From: Microvirga sp.
GTDB lineage: Bacteria > Pseudomonadota > Alphaproteobacteria > Rhizobiales > Beijerinckiaceae
Direction: 5' to 3'
Length of the DNA: 37,824 bases
Assembly: GCF_014699075.1 (NCBI RefSeq)
Contig: NZ_JACXAB010000038.1
Location: 1 to 37,824 of the forward strand
Shown: piece by piece, positions 17,251 through 25,781 of the stretch
Layout: the number at the start of each line of letters is the position of its first letter
Numbering within the stretch: position 1 is the stretch's first letter
Position numbers and translations under genes: made by a program
The notes under the pieces: model-generated
Database searches by the model: none
What the model was told of the DNA's origin: nothing
What the model saw: the letters and a program-made list of their open reading frames with translations, nothing else

Positions 17251-17420
17251 AAATTCGTCGCCGGCGTAGATCGCTTCCTATCGGTACAGCGGCAGGCCAT
17301 CAGCGTATTTCGCCACACCAATCTGGGCCAGAAGCGCCTCGGTGGGGATGCCACCGGCGATGATCCGGGCGCGGCCCGTACGCTTTGAGCGCATCCTTCC
17401 ACTGCAGAAATTTGTGAATG
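17251..17420 (-). pseudogene. IS66 TnpC transposase remnant, upstream part
   Basis: The translation GRARIIAGGIPTEALLAQIG and VAKYADGLPLYR-stop-EAIYAGDEF matches the conserved centre of IS66 TnpC (EGGIPTEALLAQVAVAKYADGLPLYRQEAIY). It continues into 15763 and below once the nested IS is removed. The N-terminal half of TnpC and the tnpA/tnpB genes are absent. Confidence 0.8.
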
Positions 17421-17620
17421 ACGTACACACTCCCGCTGACCACGGCTGGGTGTCCACGCGCGGTGCGCCGCGAGCGAGCGGAACGTACGGTGAGTTCCAC
17501 GCCAGATGACACTCGCTCAACAGAGACAGACCACCCATGCAGAGCCTCCTCCAAAGGAAGCCCTGAATCACAACTCAGCCCAAATAATAGGTCCTGAGCC
17601 TCGGCAATTTCCCTTGTCAA
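17421..17620 (-). other. Open frame of unknown nature upstream of the IS66 fragment
   Basis: A frame starting with TTG 17620 reads LTREIAEAQDLLFGLSCDSG then LPLEEALHGWSVSVERVSSG and runs into the IS66 fragment. No family was recognised. It could be the start of a gene cut by IS66 or a chance frame; no ribosome site was found. Confidence 0.3.
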
Positions 17621-17629
17621 AATGTGCGC

Positions 17630-17776
17630 ATGTATTTAGGCTATCGTAAAAATACTATCAGCTACAAGGGGATAGATGGCTTCTCTCACTCAAACCTCAG
17701 CTCGGAGAGCTTGCACATTATTCATCCAGAGCTCGCGCATCTAGTACCAGCTGGGTTCTCCTGCGGCTTGGAATGA
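17630..17776 (+). pseudogene. 3' tail of a lost gene, coupled to the following methyltransferase
   Basis: A 48-codon frame (MYLGYRKNTISYKGIDGF... to LAHLVPAGFSCGLE) ends in TGA overlapping ATG 17773 as ATGA. The open frame extends back to about 17591, close to the IS66 debris. The ATGA overlap is typical of operon partners in this region, so this is best read as the surviving end of a gene whose 5' part was removed by IS insertion. Its product is not recognised. It could instead be a short leader peptide. Confidence 0.4.
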
Positions 17777-19122
17777 AGGGAAAGTTGGGTTACTCGTTCT
17801 CTCCCCAGTGGTACTTATTTAGCAAAGACATCATGGATCTTCGAACCTTTTCTGAATTCGACGCTCTCACTCCATCGATCTATTTTGGTGCGCCACAAGC
17901 CACTGATGAAGTCACCCGTGAAATCTTCCGTTCAGTATACCCGGTTCTCGTTGATGAAAACTGGTCTGATTATGACCTTGGGCGCTTTGCAACCGCAGCC
18001 TTCTATTACCCTTCTGTCTTTGCCAAGAGCGGGCGCGAGTTATCGAAGATGACTGCATGTGAAATAGGAGCTGGCACTGGGATGAAGGCTTCTGCATGGG
18101 CACCTCTCTTCAAGAAATACATTGCGGTCGATGTCCTGCCAAACAGTCTTGCATACACCGAATCTCTTGCCCGACGAGTCGGTTTGAACAACATTGAGAC
18201 ATGCATCGCCGATGGAGCGGCTTTCCTTCGCGAAAATATCTCAGAGATTGATGTTTTGATCCTTTATGCTGTGTTTGAACATCTAACGCTTAGCGAGCGC
18301 GAGGAGATCTTGCTTAGTGCCGAGGCAGTCATTCAGCGTGATGGATTAGTTCTTCTAGCGGAGTGTCCTAATCGCTTGATACCCTCCGATCCTCATACGT
18401 CGCAACTGCCGTTTTTCCAGCAACTACCTGATGACCTTGCTCTCCGATACTTAGACAGAAGCCCACGCTTTGAAATTCTTGAGCGCGAAAACAGATGGGC
18501 CTCGTCTCCACAGGAGCGGCTCTACCGCATGGGCCGTGGTGCAAGCTTTCATGAATTCGATGCATTTTGTCCTAAAATTGGGTATAGTGGTTTCGCAATC
18601 GTTGCGGATGGGTACGATGTTGCCGGCCTGAACATCGAACCAATTCGATCCGAGGAGATTTATCTCGATCATTTGCTCACCGAGATCGCCATTGCTCCTC
18701 CCCGTGCATTTTCGCGCTATTGGATTGAACTCCTGGCTCACAAAGGACAGTCATCTCCGCCTCGGCAGCGCCTACGCATGGCGAAGGTTGCAGCAGGCTC
18801 TAGCCGCCGTGTTCCCCTTGGTTCCCACTGGGACTTTGATCGCACAGTTGTTCCTACCGGATATACGGTGGAGCTAGAGAATTCTGTCTCAGACAGCATA
18901 ACATTAACGTTTGATTTATTCTCAAGCGAAGGAATGCTCGTAGTTTGGCATGGCACCAATGTTGTGCAAGAAATCAGTTTCTCTGATTTGAAGCGCTCAC
19001 GTCCGCCAACATGGCATTCATTTGCCGCAGCCTTAGTGCACCTCCCAACGCATCCAGACGTAGTGCGCCTTGAAGTCAGGGGCAATGACGGTCAAGCGGT
19101 GCTCGGCCCTGCTATTTTCTGA
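17773..19122 (+). CDS. SAM-dependent methyltransferase
   Basis: The 449-residue protein carries motif I CEIGAGTGMKA (96-106), followed by IAVDVLPNSL, IADGAAFLRE and the post-motif region LILYAVFEHLTLSEREEILL with GLVLLAECPNRLIPSDPH. This indicates a class I methyltransferase fold at about 60-240. The C-terminal 200 residues have no recognised domain but end in a beta-rich stretch (TVELENSVSDSITLTFDLFS) that may bind substrate. A role in methylating a glycan is inferred from its neighbours. The upstream operon partner seems to have been destroyed by IS66. ATG 17773 has no strong ribosome site and may be translated by coupling. Codon use is visibly more AT-rich than that of the flanking ISs. 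Confidence 0.8.
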   Translation: MKGKLGYSFSPQWYLFSKDIMDLRTFSEFDALTPSIYFGAPQATDEVTREIFRSVYPVLVDENWSDYDLGRFATAAFYYPSVFAKSGRELSKMTACEIGAGTGMKASAWAPLFKKYIAVDVLPNSLAYTESLARRVGLNNIETCIADGAAFLRENISEIDVLILYAVFEHLTLSEREEILLSAEAVIQRDGLVLLAECPNRLIPSDPHTSQLPFFQQLPDDLALRYLDRSPRFEILERENRWASSPQERLYRMGRGASFHEFDAFCPKIGYSGFAIVADGYDVAGLNIEPIRSEEIYLDHLLTEIAIAPPRAFSRYWIELLAHKGQSSPPRQRLRMAKVAAGSSRRVPLGSHWDFDRTVVPTGYTVELENSVSDSITLTFDLFSSEGMLVVWHGTNVVQEISFSDLKRSRPPTWHSFAAALVHLPTHPDVVRLEVRGNDGQAVLGPAIF

Positions 19123-19228
19123 TCGTGCACCGTTAGTCACATTAAGGCGAGAACCGCCTCGTCCATCTTATCATAACCCATTGGCATGTTGGCGCTATGC
19201 CACGCCACGGCTGACGTTTCCTGAGTTA

Positions 19229-19719
19229 CTAGGCAGCGGACTCATAACTGCGGATCCAGATGCGAGCTGAGATCAGCTTGATGGCGGCCAGGAAGTTGTC
19301 CGGGCTCTTGTCGTATCGCGTGGCGATGCCGCGGAACTGTTTGAGCTTGTTGAAGAAGCGCTCGACCAGGTTTCTGTAGCGATACACAAAGGCGCTGAAG
19401 ACGAATGAGCCCTTGCGGTTGCTCTTGGGCGGGATGTTGGCCCAGACGTCTTGCTCCTGGGCCTGCTGGCGAATGGCGTTGCTGTCGTAAGCCTTGTCGG
19501 CCAGCAGGGTCTCGCCTGGCTTCACGTTCGCCAGAAGCTCCTCGGCTGCGGTGCCGTCATGGGCCTGACCGGGTGTCAGAGCAATGCGGATCGGGCGACC
19601 TTCAGCATCGACCAGCGCATGGATCTTGGTGCTCAGGCCGCCACGGGAACGTCCCATGCCATGATCGCCACCCCCTTTTTACCCGTCGCGCCATGCTGGT
19701 GGACACGAACACAGTACGC
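19229..19719 (-). pseudogene. IS5-family (IS427-group) transposase, 5' end removed
   Basis: The frame from 19657 reads MGRSRGGLSTKIHALVDAEG, then DKAYDSNAIRQQ and YRYRNLVERFFNKLKQFRGI, which is the C-terminal DDE half. Just upstream, SAYCVRVHQHGATGKKG is readable in the other frame, joined by an A5G5 slip run (near 19672-19681). The sequence breaks at 19719, where the IS3 element begins, so most of OrfA is missing. Confidence 0.85.
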
Positions 19720-19766
19720 TGAGCCCCTTCTTTGGATCGCCGGAGGCTAGAGTTTCCGGCCTCTAA

Positions 19767-20579
19767 TCACGGCAGCAGGCTGGCTGTGCTGCCGTGATTC
19801 ATCAGTGAGATCGGGGGCTTGTGCCCAAGCGCACCATGCGGCCGATCCTCATTGTAGTATCTGCGCCAATCCTCCATCTTTTCACGCGCATCGGCAAGCG
19901 TCAGAAACCAGTGCTGGTTCAGACACTCGGCCCGAAAGCGGCCGTTGAACGCTTCGATATACGCATTGTCGGTGGGCTTGCCGGGGCGGGAGAAGTCCAG
20001 CGTGACACCCCGGGCATACGCCCACAGATCCAGGTCACGGCTGACGAACTCCGAGCCCTGGTCGACCCGGATCGTCGTCGGATAGCCGGTCTCAGCACAG
20101 GTCCGCTCCAGCACCTGCACCACGTCCTCACCCCGGTAGCTGAAGCGCGGATCGATGACCGGGGAGTAGCGCGAGAAGATGTCCACCACGGTCAGGATCC
20201 GCAGCTTCCTGCCGGTGGCCAGCTGGTCGTGCACGAAGTCCATTGCCCAGATCTCGTTCGGCCGCGTGGCGGCACAGCGGTCCTCCCGCAGCTTCGCCTT
20301 GACCCGCCGCTTCGGCGGCTTGCTGCGCAGTTGCAGTCCCAATTCCTTGTAGATCCGCCGGGTCTTCTTGTGATTGACGCGCCAGCCCTCACGGCGCAGC
20401 AGGGCGTGGACGCGCCGGTAGCCATAGCGAACCCGCGTCTGGCAGATCTCCCGGATCCGCCTCTCGAGGCCGGCCTGCTCGGGGCGGCGGGACTTGTAGT
20501 GATAGGTGGAGGTGTCCACGTCGAGCACCCGGCACGCCCGCCGGATCGACACGCCCCACTCGCCACGCATCCCGTCCAC
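19767..20579 (-). CDS. IS3-family transposase OrfB (integrase core)
   Basis: The 270-codon frame has the DDE integrase core: IWAMDFVHDQLATGRKLRIL (first Asp), TIRVDQGSEFVSRDLDLWAY (second Asp) and TDNAYIEAFNGRFRAECLNQ (Glu). It ends with YNEDRPHGALGHKPPISLMN. All three catalytic residues are present. The conserved frame extends upstream of Met at 20579 (RKRKLVDGMRGEW), consistent with expression by frameshifting from OrfA. Confidence 0.9.
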   Translation of the reverse strand: MDGMRGEWGVSIRRACRVLDVDTSTYHYKSRRPEQAGLERRIREICQTRVRYGYRRVHALLRREGWRVNHKKTRRIYKELGLQLRSKPPKRRVKAKLREDRCAATRPNEIWAMDFVHDQLATGRKLRILTVVDIFSRYSPVIDPRFSYRGEDVVQVLERTCAETGYPTTIRVDQGSEFVSRDLDLWAYARGVTLDFSRPGKPTDNAYIEAFNGRFRAECLNQHWFLTLADAREKMEDWRRYYNEDRPHGALGHKPPISLMNHGSTASLLP

Positions 20580-20602
20580 CAGCTTGCGCTTGCGAGCAGG
20601 CC

Positions 20603-20806
20603 TTACAGTTTTCGGCGGATGACATCCTGCAGCATCTCACGGTCCAGCGTCAGATCCGCAACGATCTTCTTCAGCTTAGCGTTCTCCTCCTCGAGCTGCT
20701 TGAGGCGGCGCATTTCCGGCGGCAGCAGACCGTCATACTTCTTCTTCCAGTTGAAGTAGGTTGCCTGGCTGATCCCGGCCTTGCGGCAGATCTCCGCCAC
20801 CGGCAC
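20603..20806 (-). CDS. IS3-family transposase OrfA (helix-turn-helix), N-terminus unclear
   Basis: The frame encodes VAEICRKAGISQATYFNWKK, a helix-turn-helix, then a leucine-zipper-like stretch LKQLEEENAKLKKIVADLTL and LDREMLQDVIRRKL. The family start (MKASRFSDAQKAFILKQG) is only partly readable upstream to about 20890: MKASQFS lies in one frame and GSDAQKAFILKQG in another. A small insertion there may have broken the gene. Confidence 0.8.
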   Translation of the reverse strand: MPVAEICRKAGISQATYFNWKKKYDGLLPPEMRRLKQLEEENAKLKKIVADLTLDREMLQDVIRRKL

Positions 20807-20975
20807 GCCGTCGTGGCCCTGCTTGAGGATGAACGCCTTCTGGGCGTCTGAACCGAAGGTCCGCGAAGCGAAAACTGCGAGGCTTTCATGGCTCTCCGCT
20901 CCATTCCCAGCCCGGGATCCTAGCGCGGAAAACTCTAACCAAAAACGATCCAGTTTTGAGGGCTCAGATCAGCCT

Positions 20976-22403
20976 TCACGCCGACTGATTCAAGCTCCTT
21001 TTTCCCGTTCTCTCAAGGTGCCTAGCACCCAAGGTGCGAAGTTGTGTCTGCTGCCGCGCTGGGAGGTAGCGTGCACTGACTGTAATGGCGCGGCGAGCTT
21101 TTACAGCATTGCTGACTGCTAGAACAGCTAGTATCGCAGAGCACAGATATGCATAATAAAGGTAGCGAAAGTCCGACGCGGGACCGATTACGAAGTGTGG
21201 TGCAACGAAGCACACTGCGGAAGCACTCAAGGCCGCGGCAAAAGCAATCAGTCTTCGAGCGAAGAGTAGCACCGCCCAAGCGCCGATCAGCAAGAGAGCA
21301 TAGATCCATGGGAAGTAGAGCCAGGGCATAGCTTCACTGATAGAGCTCAGAATATTCGACATGACATTTGGGCGGAAATCGTGGCCATACGGGTTTGTAA
21401 CGGTCATCGGGGCGGCCACAAAAGCAGCAGCACTCTTTCCAATTCTCATCAACTCTTTGGAATATTCCCATCGATGTTGCAGGTATTCAATTGGATGATT
21501 CGCTACAGCCGCTAACCAGCGGCTATTTAGATCGCGCAACCGCTCGGCATCAGTCGTTCGAATTGGCGTACCTAGAGAGTAAAAAATACCATTAGCGCTG
21601 CCGGGCGAGTATAGCTGCTGAAGTGTGTGGCCGGCTGCATTGACTTCGACCATCACATATGCGGGAAGGAGCCCTTGATTGGTCTTCACTGAAATCGCTA
21701 ATAGATCATGAATCTGAGTGTACTGGAAGGAATGCGTTTTGACGACTTGAGACTGAAGTAATGGCACCGCAGACCCAAGGAAACATCCGCCACTGAGGAA
21801 TAGCGCTGCCGTCGCTGATCTGAAAATCGCGCCTCCAAACCACTCTTCTTTTAATGCCATATACCCGAATATAAACGGCAGCACCACGACTCCGTTTGGC
21901 TTTACGCCAACCGCAAATGTAGCAAGGGCAAGTATCACAGCACGTTGTGCCCAAGAAGTGCGCCTTTCACGTAGATGAGCTTGGAGCGCGATCATCCAAG
22001 CAAGAAAGAGACTCACGGCGAAGCATATATCCTTCCAGATCTGGCCTAAAGGAAAAACGAGGCCCGGCCAAAGGCCAACAATCGGAATCAATACGACCCA
22101 GATCGAACGCTCCGCTTGCTGTGTCTGTACTGCAGTCGCGAGTAGCCCCCATGCGCACCAATACATCAGCAAGTTTTGAACCAACAATGGTGCAGGCCCA
22201 TTGTTTACCTTGAGCAACTGCTTCCACCACCACGCCATTAACGGCGGGTGCCAGTCGGAATAGGCGCCGAGTAATGCTTGTCCATACTGATCGACGGAGT
22301 CGTTACTCATCCATCCCGGAAAGAACGTCGCGAGGGAGATCAAAAAACAAAGAAAACAAACAACCCAAATTGCGATAACTGTGCTGTCACGATGCTTGAA
22401 CAA
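20976..22403 (-). CDS. Polytopic membrane protein, probably a GT-C-type glycosyltransferase
   Basis: The 475-residue protein has roughly ten hydrophobic helices. An early periplasmic-loop motif, WMSNDSVDQYGQALLGAYSD then WHPPLMAWWWK (31-61), contains acidic residues placed like the catalytic loop of GT-C enzymes that use polyprenyl-phosphate sugars. GLVFPLGQIWKDICFAVSLF follows. It lies downstream of the trifunctional transferase on the same strand, with 372 bases between. The start is TTG 22403 with a weak ribosome site. The stop lies only 10 bases from the IS3 end, so the extreme C-terminus (RSLNQSA) may not be native. Specific function is unknown. Confidence 0.7.
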   Translation of the reverse strand: MFKHRDSTVIAIWVVCFLCFLISLATFFPGWMSNDSVDQYGQALLGAYSDWHPPLMAWWWKQLLKVNNGPAPLLVQNLLMYWCAWGLLATAVQTQQAERSIWVVLIPIVGLWPGLVFPLGQIWKDICFAVSLFLAWMIALQAHLRERRTSWAQRAVILALATFAVGVKPNGVVVLPFIFGYMALKEEWFGGAIFRSATAALFLSGGCFLGSAVPLLQSQVVKTHSFQYTQIHDLLAISVKTNQGLLPAYVMVEVNAAGHTLQQLYSPGSANGIFYSLGTPIRTTDAERLRDLNSRWLAAVANHPIEYLQHRWEYSKELMRIGKSAAAFVAAPMTVTNPYGHDFRPNVMSNILSSISEAMPWLYFPWIYALLLIGAWAVLLFARRLIAFAAALSASAVCFVAPHFVIGPASDFRYLYYAYLCSAILAVLAVSNAVKARRAITVSARYLPARQQTQLRTLGARHLERTGKRSLNQSA

Positions 22404-22775
22404 GGTAGTGTACCTATTTTACCCTAGACTTGGAATGAAGCCATATCACAAACTGCTCCGAAGCCAACTCAATTAAGAAATGAGGTTGCGTGAGAGTGCG
22501 AATTTTACTCTAGGCGAACTAACGTCTAGCGAACCTCTACAGGGCGCCATTGCGACCGTGCCATCCGGCAGGACACGGAGAAAACCCGAGGTTATCCAGA
22601 GCCGCAGATGGTTGATCAACCAGCACATTATAGGCAAAGGGCTGACCCATATTGGCTCTGCCGCACCGAAAATCGAACATAGGAGCAGTGCTCTCGTTGG
22701 CGCCATGGGCAACAATCATCTTGCCCGAGGGCATGATTACTTCACTCTCCAAACCGCATCGCCCCATGCAGTACA
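22404..22775. other. Gap with an unassigned minus-strand frame
   Basis: Between the trifunctional gene and the membrane-protein gene, the minus strand has an open frame to 22537 with protein-like content (MPSGKMIVAHGANESTAPMF, NVLVDQPSAALDNLGFSPCP). Other frames on both strands are also open here. None was recognised. It may be a decayed gene. Confidence 0.35.
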
Positions 22776-25760
22776 TCAATTTCGTCTCAACCTGCGACGT
22801 AGCTTGCCTCCCCAAATGAAGCTTTTAACAAAAACTGTATATGTGTAGTGGAAAACCCGAGGGTGCGCTCTGAGCCGGCGATCTATAGCGTTCAATATGC
22901 GATGGGATCTACGATGAGCTTGAACCTGAAGTGCATGCCGTTCAGCAAATAACTCGTCACGCTCTCTCTGCAGCGCAGCAAGCTCATCCCGCAACATTCC
23001 TTCAGCTTGACTCACGCGAAGGTAATCGCGGGCTAACGCTTGCAATCGGAAAGATTCATATCTGGGTAGAACATCTATACTTCGCGCAAGCCGCTTCCAT
23101 GCAGGCCAAGTATTGTATGTACGCACCATTGAAGAAGATCGAACTCGGTAAAGGCAACCAGCTTGAGGAATGATACTAATCCGACAGCCCCTCGCGGCTA
23201 AGCGCAGATAGAGTGCCCAGTCCTCATACTTTGTTTTGTCGCTCTCATCCCATCCACCGATGTTTCGGAGTGTATCAATCTTAAACCCGGAATTTGCATG
23301 CCCGAAGTGGTTATCTGTCAGCCCTGCAATTAGACCTGTTCCGATTGGTCGATATACATAGCCTACATGCGGGTAGAAATTATAGTTTGTATCATCATCG
23401 AAAGCCTCGAGATAAGGCACTGCTACAACAGTTTCAGGATCCCTTGAAAAACAGTAAACAATGTCCCGCACAAAGTTATTGTGTGGAATATCATCCGAGT
23501 CGATGTTTAGCAGAAGCTCGCTCTCAGACGAAAAGAGAGCCGTGTTGCGAGCGCCCGCGAGACCCTTATTGATCGAATGCTTGATCAGTCGCCAAGGTAA
23601 CTTAAGCTCGCGACTGACGAGTTCCTCAAGTGCGTCGACCGCTGATGTCTCGGAGGCATCATCAACGAAAAGAACCTCTTTTGGGGGGATCGTCTGATGA
23701 TTAAGGGCCCAGACGAGATCGCGGATATATTTTAGGTCTGTATTAAAGAACGGGATAACGACCGTAGCTGTGATACTATGTGGATCGAGAAACGCGGCCG
23801 ATGACTCACCCGTTTCAAGCTCTAAGATCCCCTGACGAATCTGCTGCTGCATCGCAACAGTGCCTTTTCTTAGACGTCTCGCATAATCAGTTCGGGTTGT
23901 CGGCGATGCCATAATCAAATCGAGAATTCGTTCTCGCAGAGCGCTCGCATTTGGTTCGGCCAACAAATACGGTGCACAGGAGTCTGGCAGCATCTCAGGA
24001 ACTCCGCCCGCCCTTAACATCACGGGCAACCCGCCAATGCTCACAATGTCAAGTATTGTGAGAGGCTGATTATCTGCCATATAGGGAAGCACAAAGATCG
24101 CCCGATCAATCCAGCGCTCCGCGAACTCGAGCAGTTCTGTCCGGCTGAGTCGTATATGCTCTTCGATCTCGAAAACATGCCGTAGCCGCTCGAGTTGGAG
24201 CCGAGCGTTTGAGTCTTCGTCGGTTAGAGGACCGATGATGATGATACGCTTTATGCCCGCCTCAAGTACCTGCTCAAGACCTTGATTGCTCAGCGCATCC
24301 AAAAAAAGCAGAAAGCCCTTCATCCGGGTGCGCTTGCCGACAAAAATAAGTGTGTCAGCCTTCCGGTAATTCCGATACTTTGCGAGAGGAAAGTCGTAGG
24401 GGTACCCAAGTATTCGCCGATCTGCATGATCAGCTGCAATGCCAGCCTCCGCATAGAGATCCCGCAAAAAGCGACTCGGAAAAACGACGGTACGTGATAA
24501 TTCTATAGCAATCTTTTCGCGCTCAGCTCGCCCAAATCCAGGAAGTCCGATCCACTCTTCCTGCCCATTCTCAAGATAGTGAACCGCACCATGGCAATGC
24601 ACGATCGTTCGAAGGCTGTCGGGCAGCATGCCAGCGGCAGCAGCCTGTGCAATTCGACAGCCAATGCCAGTATAGTCTTGATATTGAACCGTTTTTAAAC
24701 TTGGGAAGAAGAATAAGAGCTGTTGGACTGCGTGTAAAGCTTGCTCCTCAAACGGCAGGCTGAGTGTGCCAGGATCATCAAACAGATCTGCGGTGGAGAG
24801 AACTCCATGTTCATACCGGTCGGCGGCTTGATTAGGAGTGTCATTGATGTGGACAATTAAAGCATTTTCTGCCCCATACGCTCGCCGCTGCTGATCCACA
24901 ACGGTACCTATCCCTCCGGACGGTCCAAGGCCTTGGAACTCGGTTGTTATAAACAAATGGGATGGTTCCAGATCATGCCGAATGACACCCTGCTCCCGCA
25001 ACCATGTGAGGTAGCGCGACTTGCTGAAGGACAGTTCCAAGAAAGATGTCGAATAGTGATCATCAAACTGGTTCGCACGCGTGTGGCCAGCCCTCTCAAC
25101 CTTGAAGCCGGCAGAAGCAAACAGTGCGACGAGTTCATCGAGACTCCACTCTCGGACGTGGGCTGGGTTCGGCGGGAAACCGTCTGGATCGCGGCCTTCT
25201 AGGCGCGAACGATCAGGTGTCGAGACAATAAAACGAGAGCGCTCATCCATCTCCATGAATGAACGAAGCTCGCTAAGAAGAGGGCGAACATCAACGATAT
25301 GCTCTATCACGTCGCTCAAAATGACCACCGCCGGCGAGTACTCCCGCAGACTTGCAAAAGTTTTTCTTAGCTCGGCGTTCTGCGTAATATCGCATGCGAT
25401 CCAGCGCCTATCGTGGTACTGCTCTCTAGCGCGCGCGAGAGAGTTGAGAAAGTCAATTCCAACTGTGTTAAACGCAGACTTGTCGAAGTAATAATGGAGC
25501 TTGTCCCCGCCACCGCACCCGACATCTATGACATTTTGCAGCCCGCGTTGCTCAGCAACTACTCGTGCCTCATTGTAGACGTCAACCTGCCAAATAACAT
25601 CAGATTGTGTAGTATCACTAAAAATTTCGACCACAGCTCTCGCTGCAGACTGACAACCGAAGTTATTCCTGGGAGTAGCTAGGTATTTACTAGCGGGTGT
25701 GATCGCATCCACGTCCTGAAGTTCGATCGGCTCATTATTCAAGGCAATTCGAATATTCAT
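22776..25760 (-). CDS. Trifunctional methyltransferase-GT4-GT2 glycan assembly protein
   Basis: The 994-residue protein has three catalytic regions. A class I methyltransferase occupies about 60-235 (motif I VIDVGCGGGDK at 77-87; VVILSDVIEHIVD). A GT4-type GT-B transferase occupies about 265-640 (LIFVGKRTRMKGFLLFLDAL, LTILDIVSIGGLPVMLRAGG with VPEML). A GT2 GT-A transferase occupies about 665-895 (TVVIPFFNTD, VLFVDDASE, LLLNIDSDDIPHNNF with the DXD, GGWDESDKTKYEDWALYLRL). A C-terminal coiled coil (LRDELAALQRERDELFAERH) ends in a basic tail. One chain could methylate a glycan and add two sugars. It lies 21 bases after the epimerase gene on the same strand, so co-transcription is likely. Confidence 0.88.
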   Translation of the reverse strand: MNIRIALNNEPIELQDVDAITPASKYLATPRNNFGCQSAARAVVEIFSDTTQSDVIWQVDVYNEARVVAEQRGLQNVIDVGCGGGDKLHYYFDKSAFNTVGIDFLNSLARAREQYHDRRWIACDITQNAELRKTFASLREYSPAVVILSDVIEHIVDVRPLLSELRSFMEMDERSRFIVSTPDRSRLEGRDPDGFPPNPAHVREWSLDELVALFASAGFKVERAGHTRANQFDDHYSTSFLELSFSKSRYLTWLREQGVIRHDLEPSHLFITTEFQGLGPSGGIGTVVDQQRRAYGAENALIVHINDTPNQAADRYEHGVLSTADLFDDPGTLSLPFEEQALHAVQQLLFFFPSLKTVQYQDYTGIGCRIAQAAAAGMLPDSLRTIVHCHGAVHYLENGQEEWIGLPGFGRAEREKIAIELSRTVVFPSRFLRDLYAEAGIAADHADRRILGYPYDFPLAKYRNYRKADTLIFVGKRTRMKGFLLFLDALSNQGLEQVLEAGIKRIIIIGPLTDEDSNARLQLERLRHVFEIEEHIRLSRTELLEFAERWIDRAIFVLPYMADNQPLTILDIVSIGGLPVMLRAGGVPEMLPDSCAPYLLAEPNASALRERILDLIMASPTTRTDYARRLRKGTVAMQQQIRQGILELETGESSAAFLDPHSITATVVIPFFNTDLKYIRDLVWALNHQTIPPKEVLFVDDASETSAVDALEELVSRELKLPWRLIKHSINKGLAGARNTALFSSESELLLNIDSDDIPHNNFVRDIVYCFSRDPETVVAVPYLEAFDDDTNYNFYPHVGYVYRPIGTGLIAGLTDNHFGHANSGFKIDTLRNIGGWDESDKTKYEDWALYLRLAARGCRISIIPQAGCLYRVRSSSMVRTYNTWPAWKRLARSIDVLPRYESFRLQALARDYLRVSQAEGMLRDELAALQRERDELFAERHALQVQAHRRSHRILNAIDRRLRAHPRVFHYTYTVFVKSFIWGGKLRRRLRRN

Positions 25761-25781
25761 GTCTGTCCGCTCGAACCAGAG

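Larger units (their letters stand above)
19720..20966 (-). mobile_element. IS3-family insertion sequence, 1247 bp
   Basis: The ends match as imperfect inverted repeats. The left tip reads TGAGCCC, then TGGATCG, then GG.TAGAGTTT; the inverted right tip shows the same three blocks with one base difference in spacing. Two transposase frames lie between. The flanks show no direct repeat (left ...AGTACGC, right GATCAGC...), and the left flank is half an IS5. This suggests the element took part in a deletion or recombination. Confidence 0.8.

Noticed and set aside
19821..20759. 312-codon plus-strand frame
   Set aside because: Antisense of the IS3 transposase, whose DDE motifs are clear on the minus strand.
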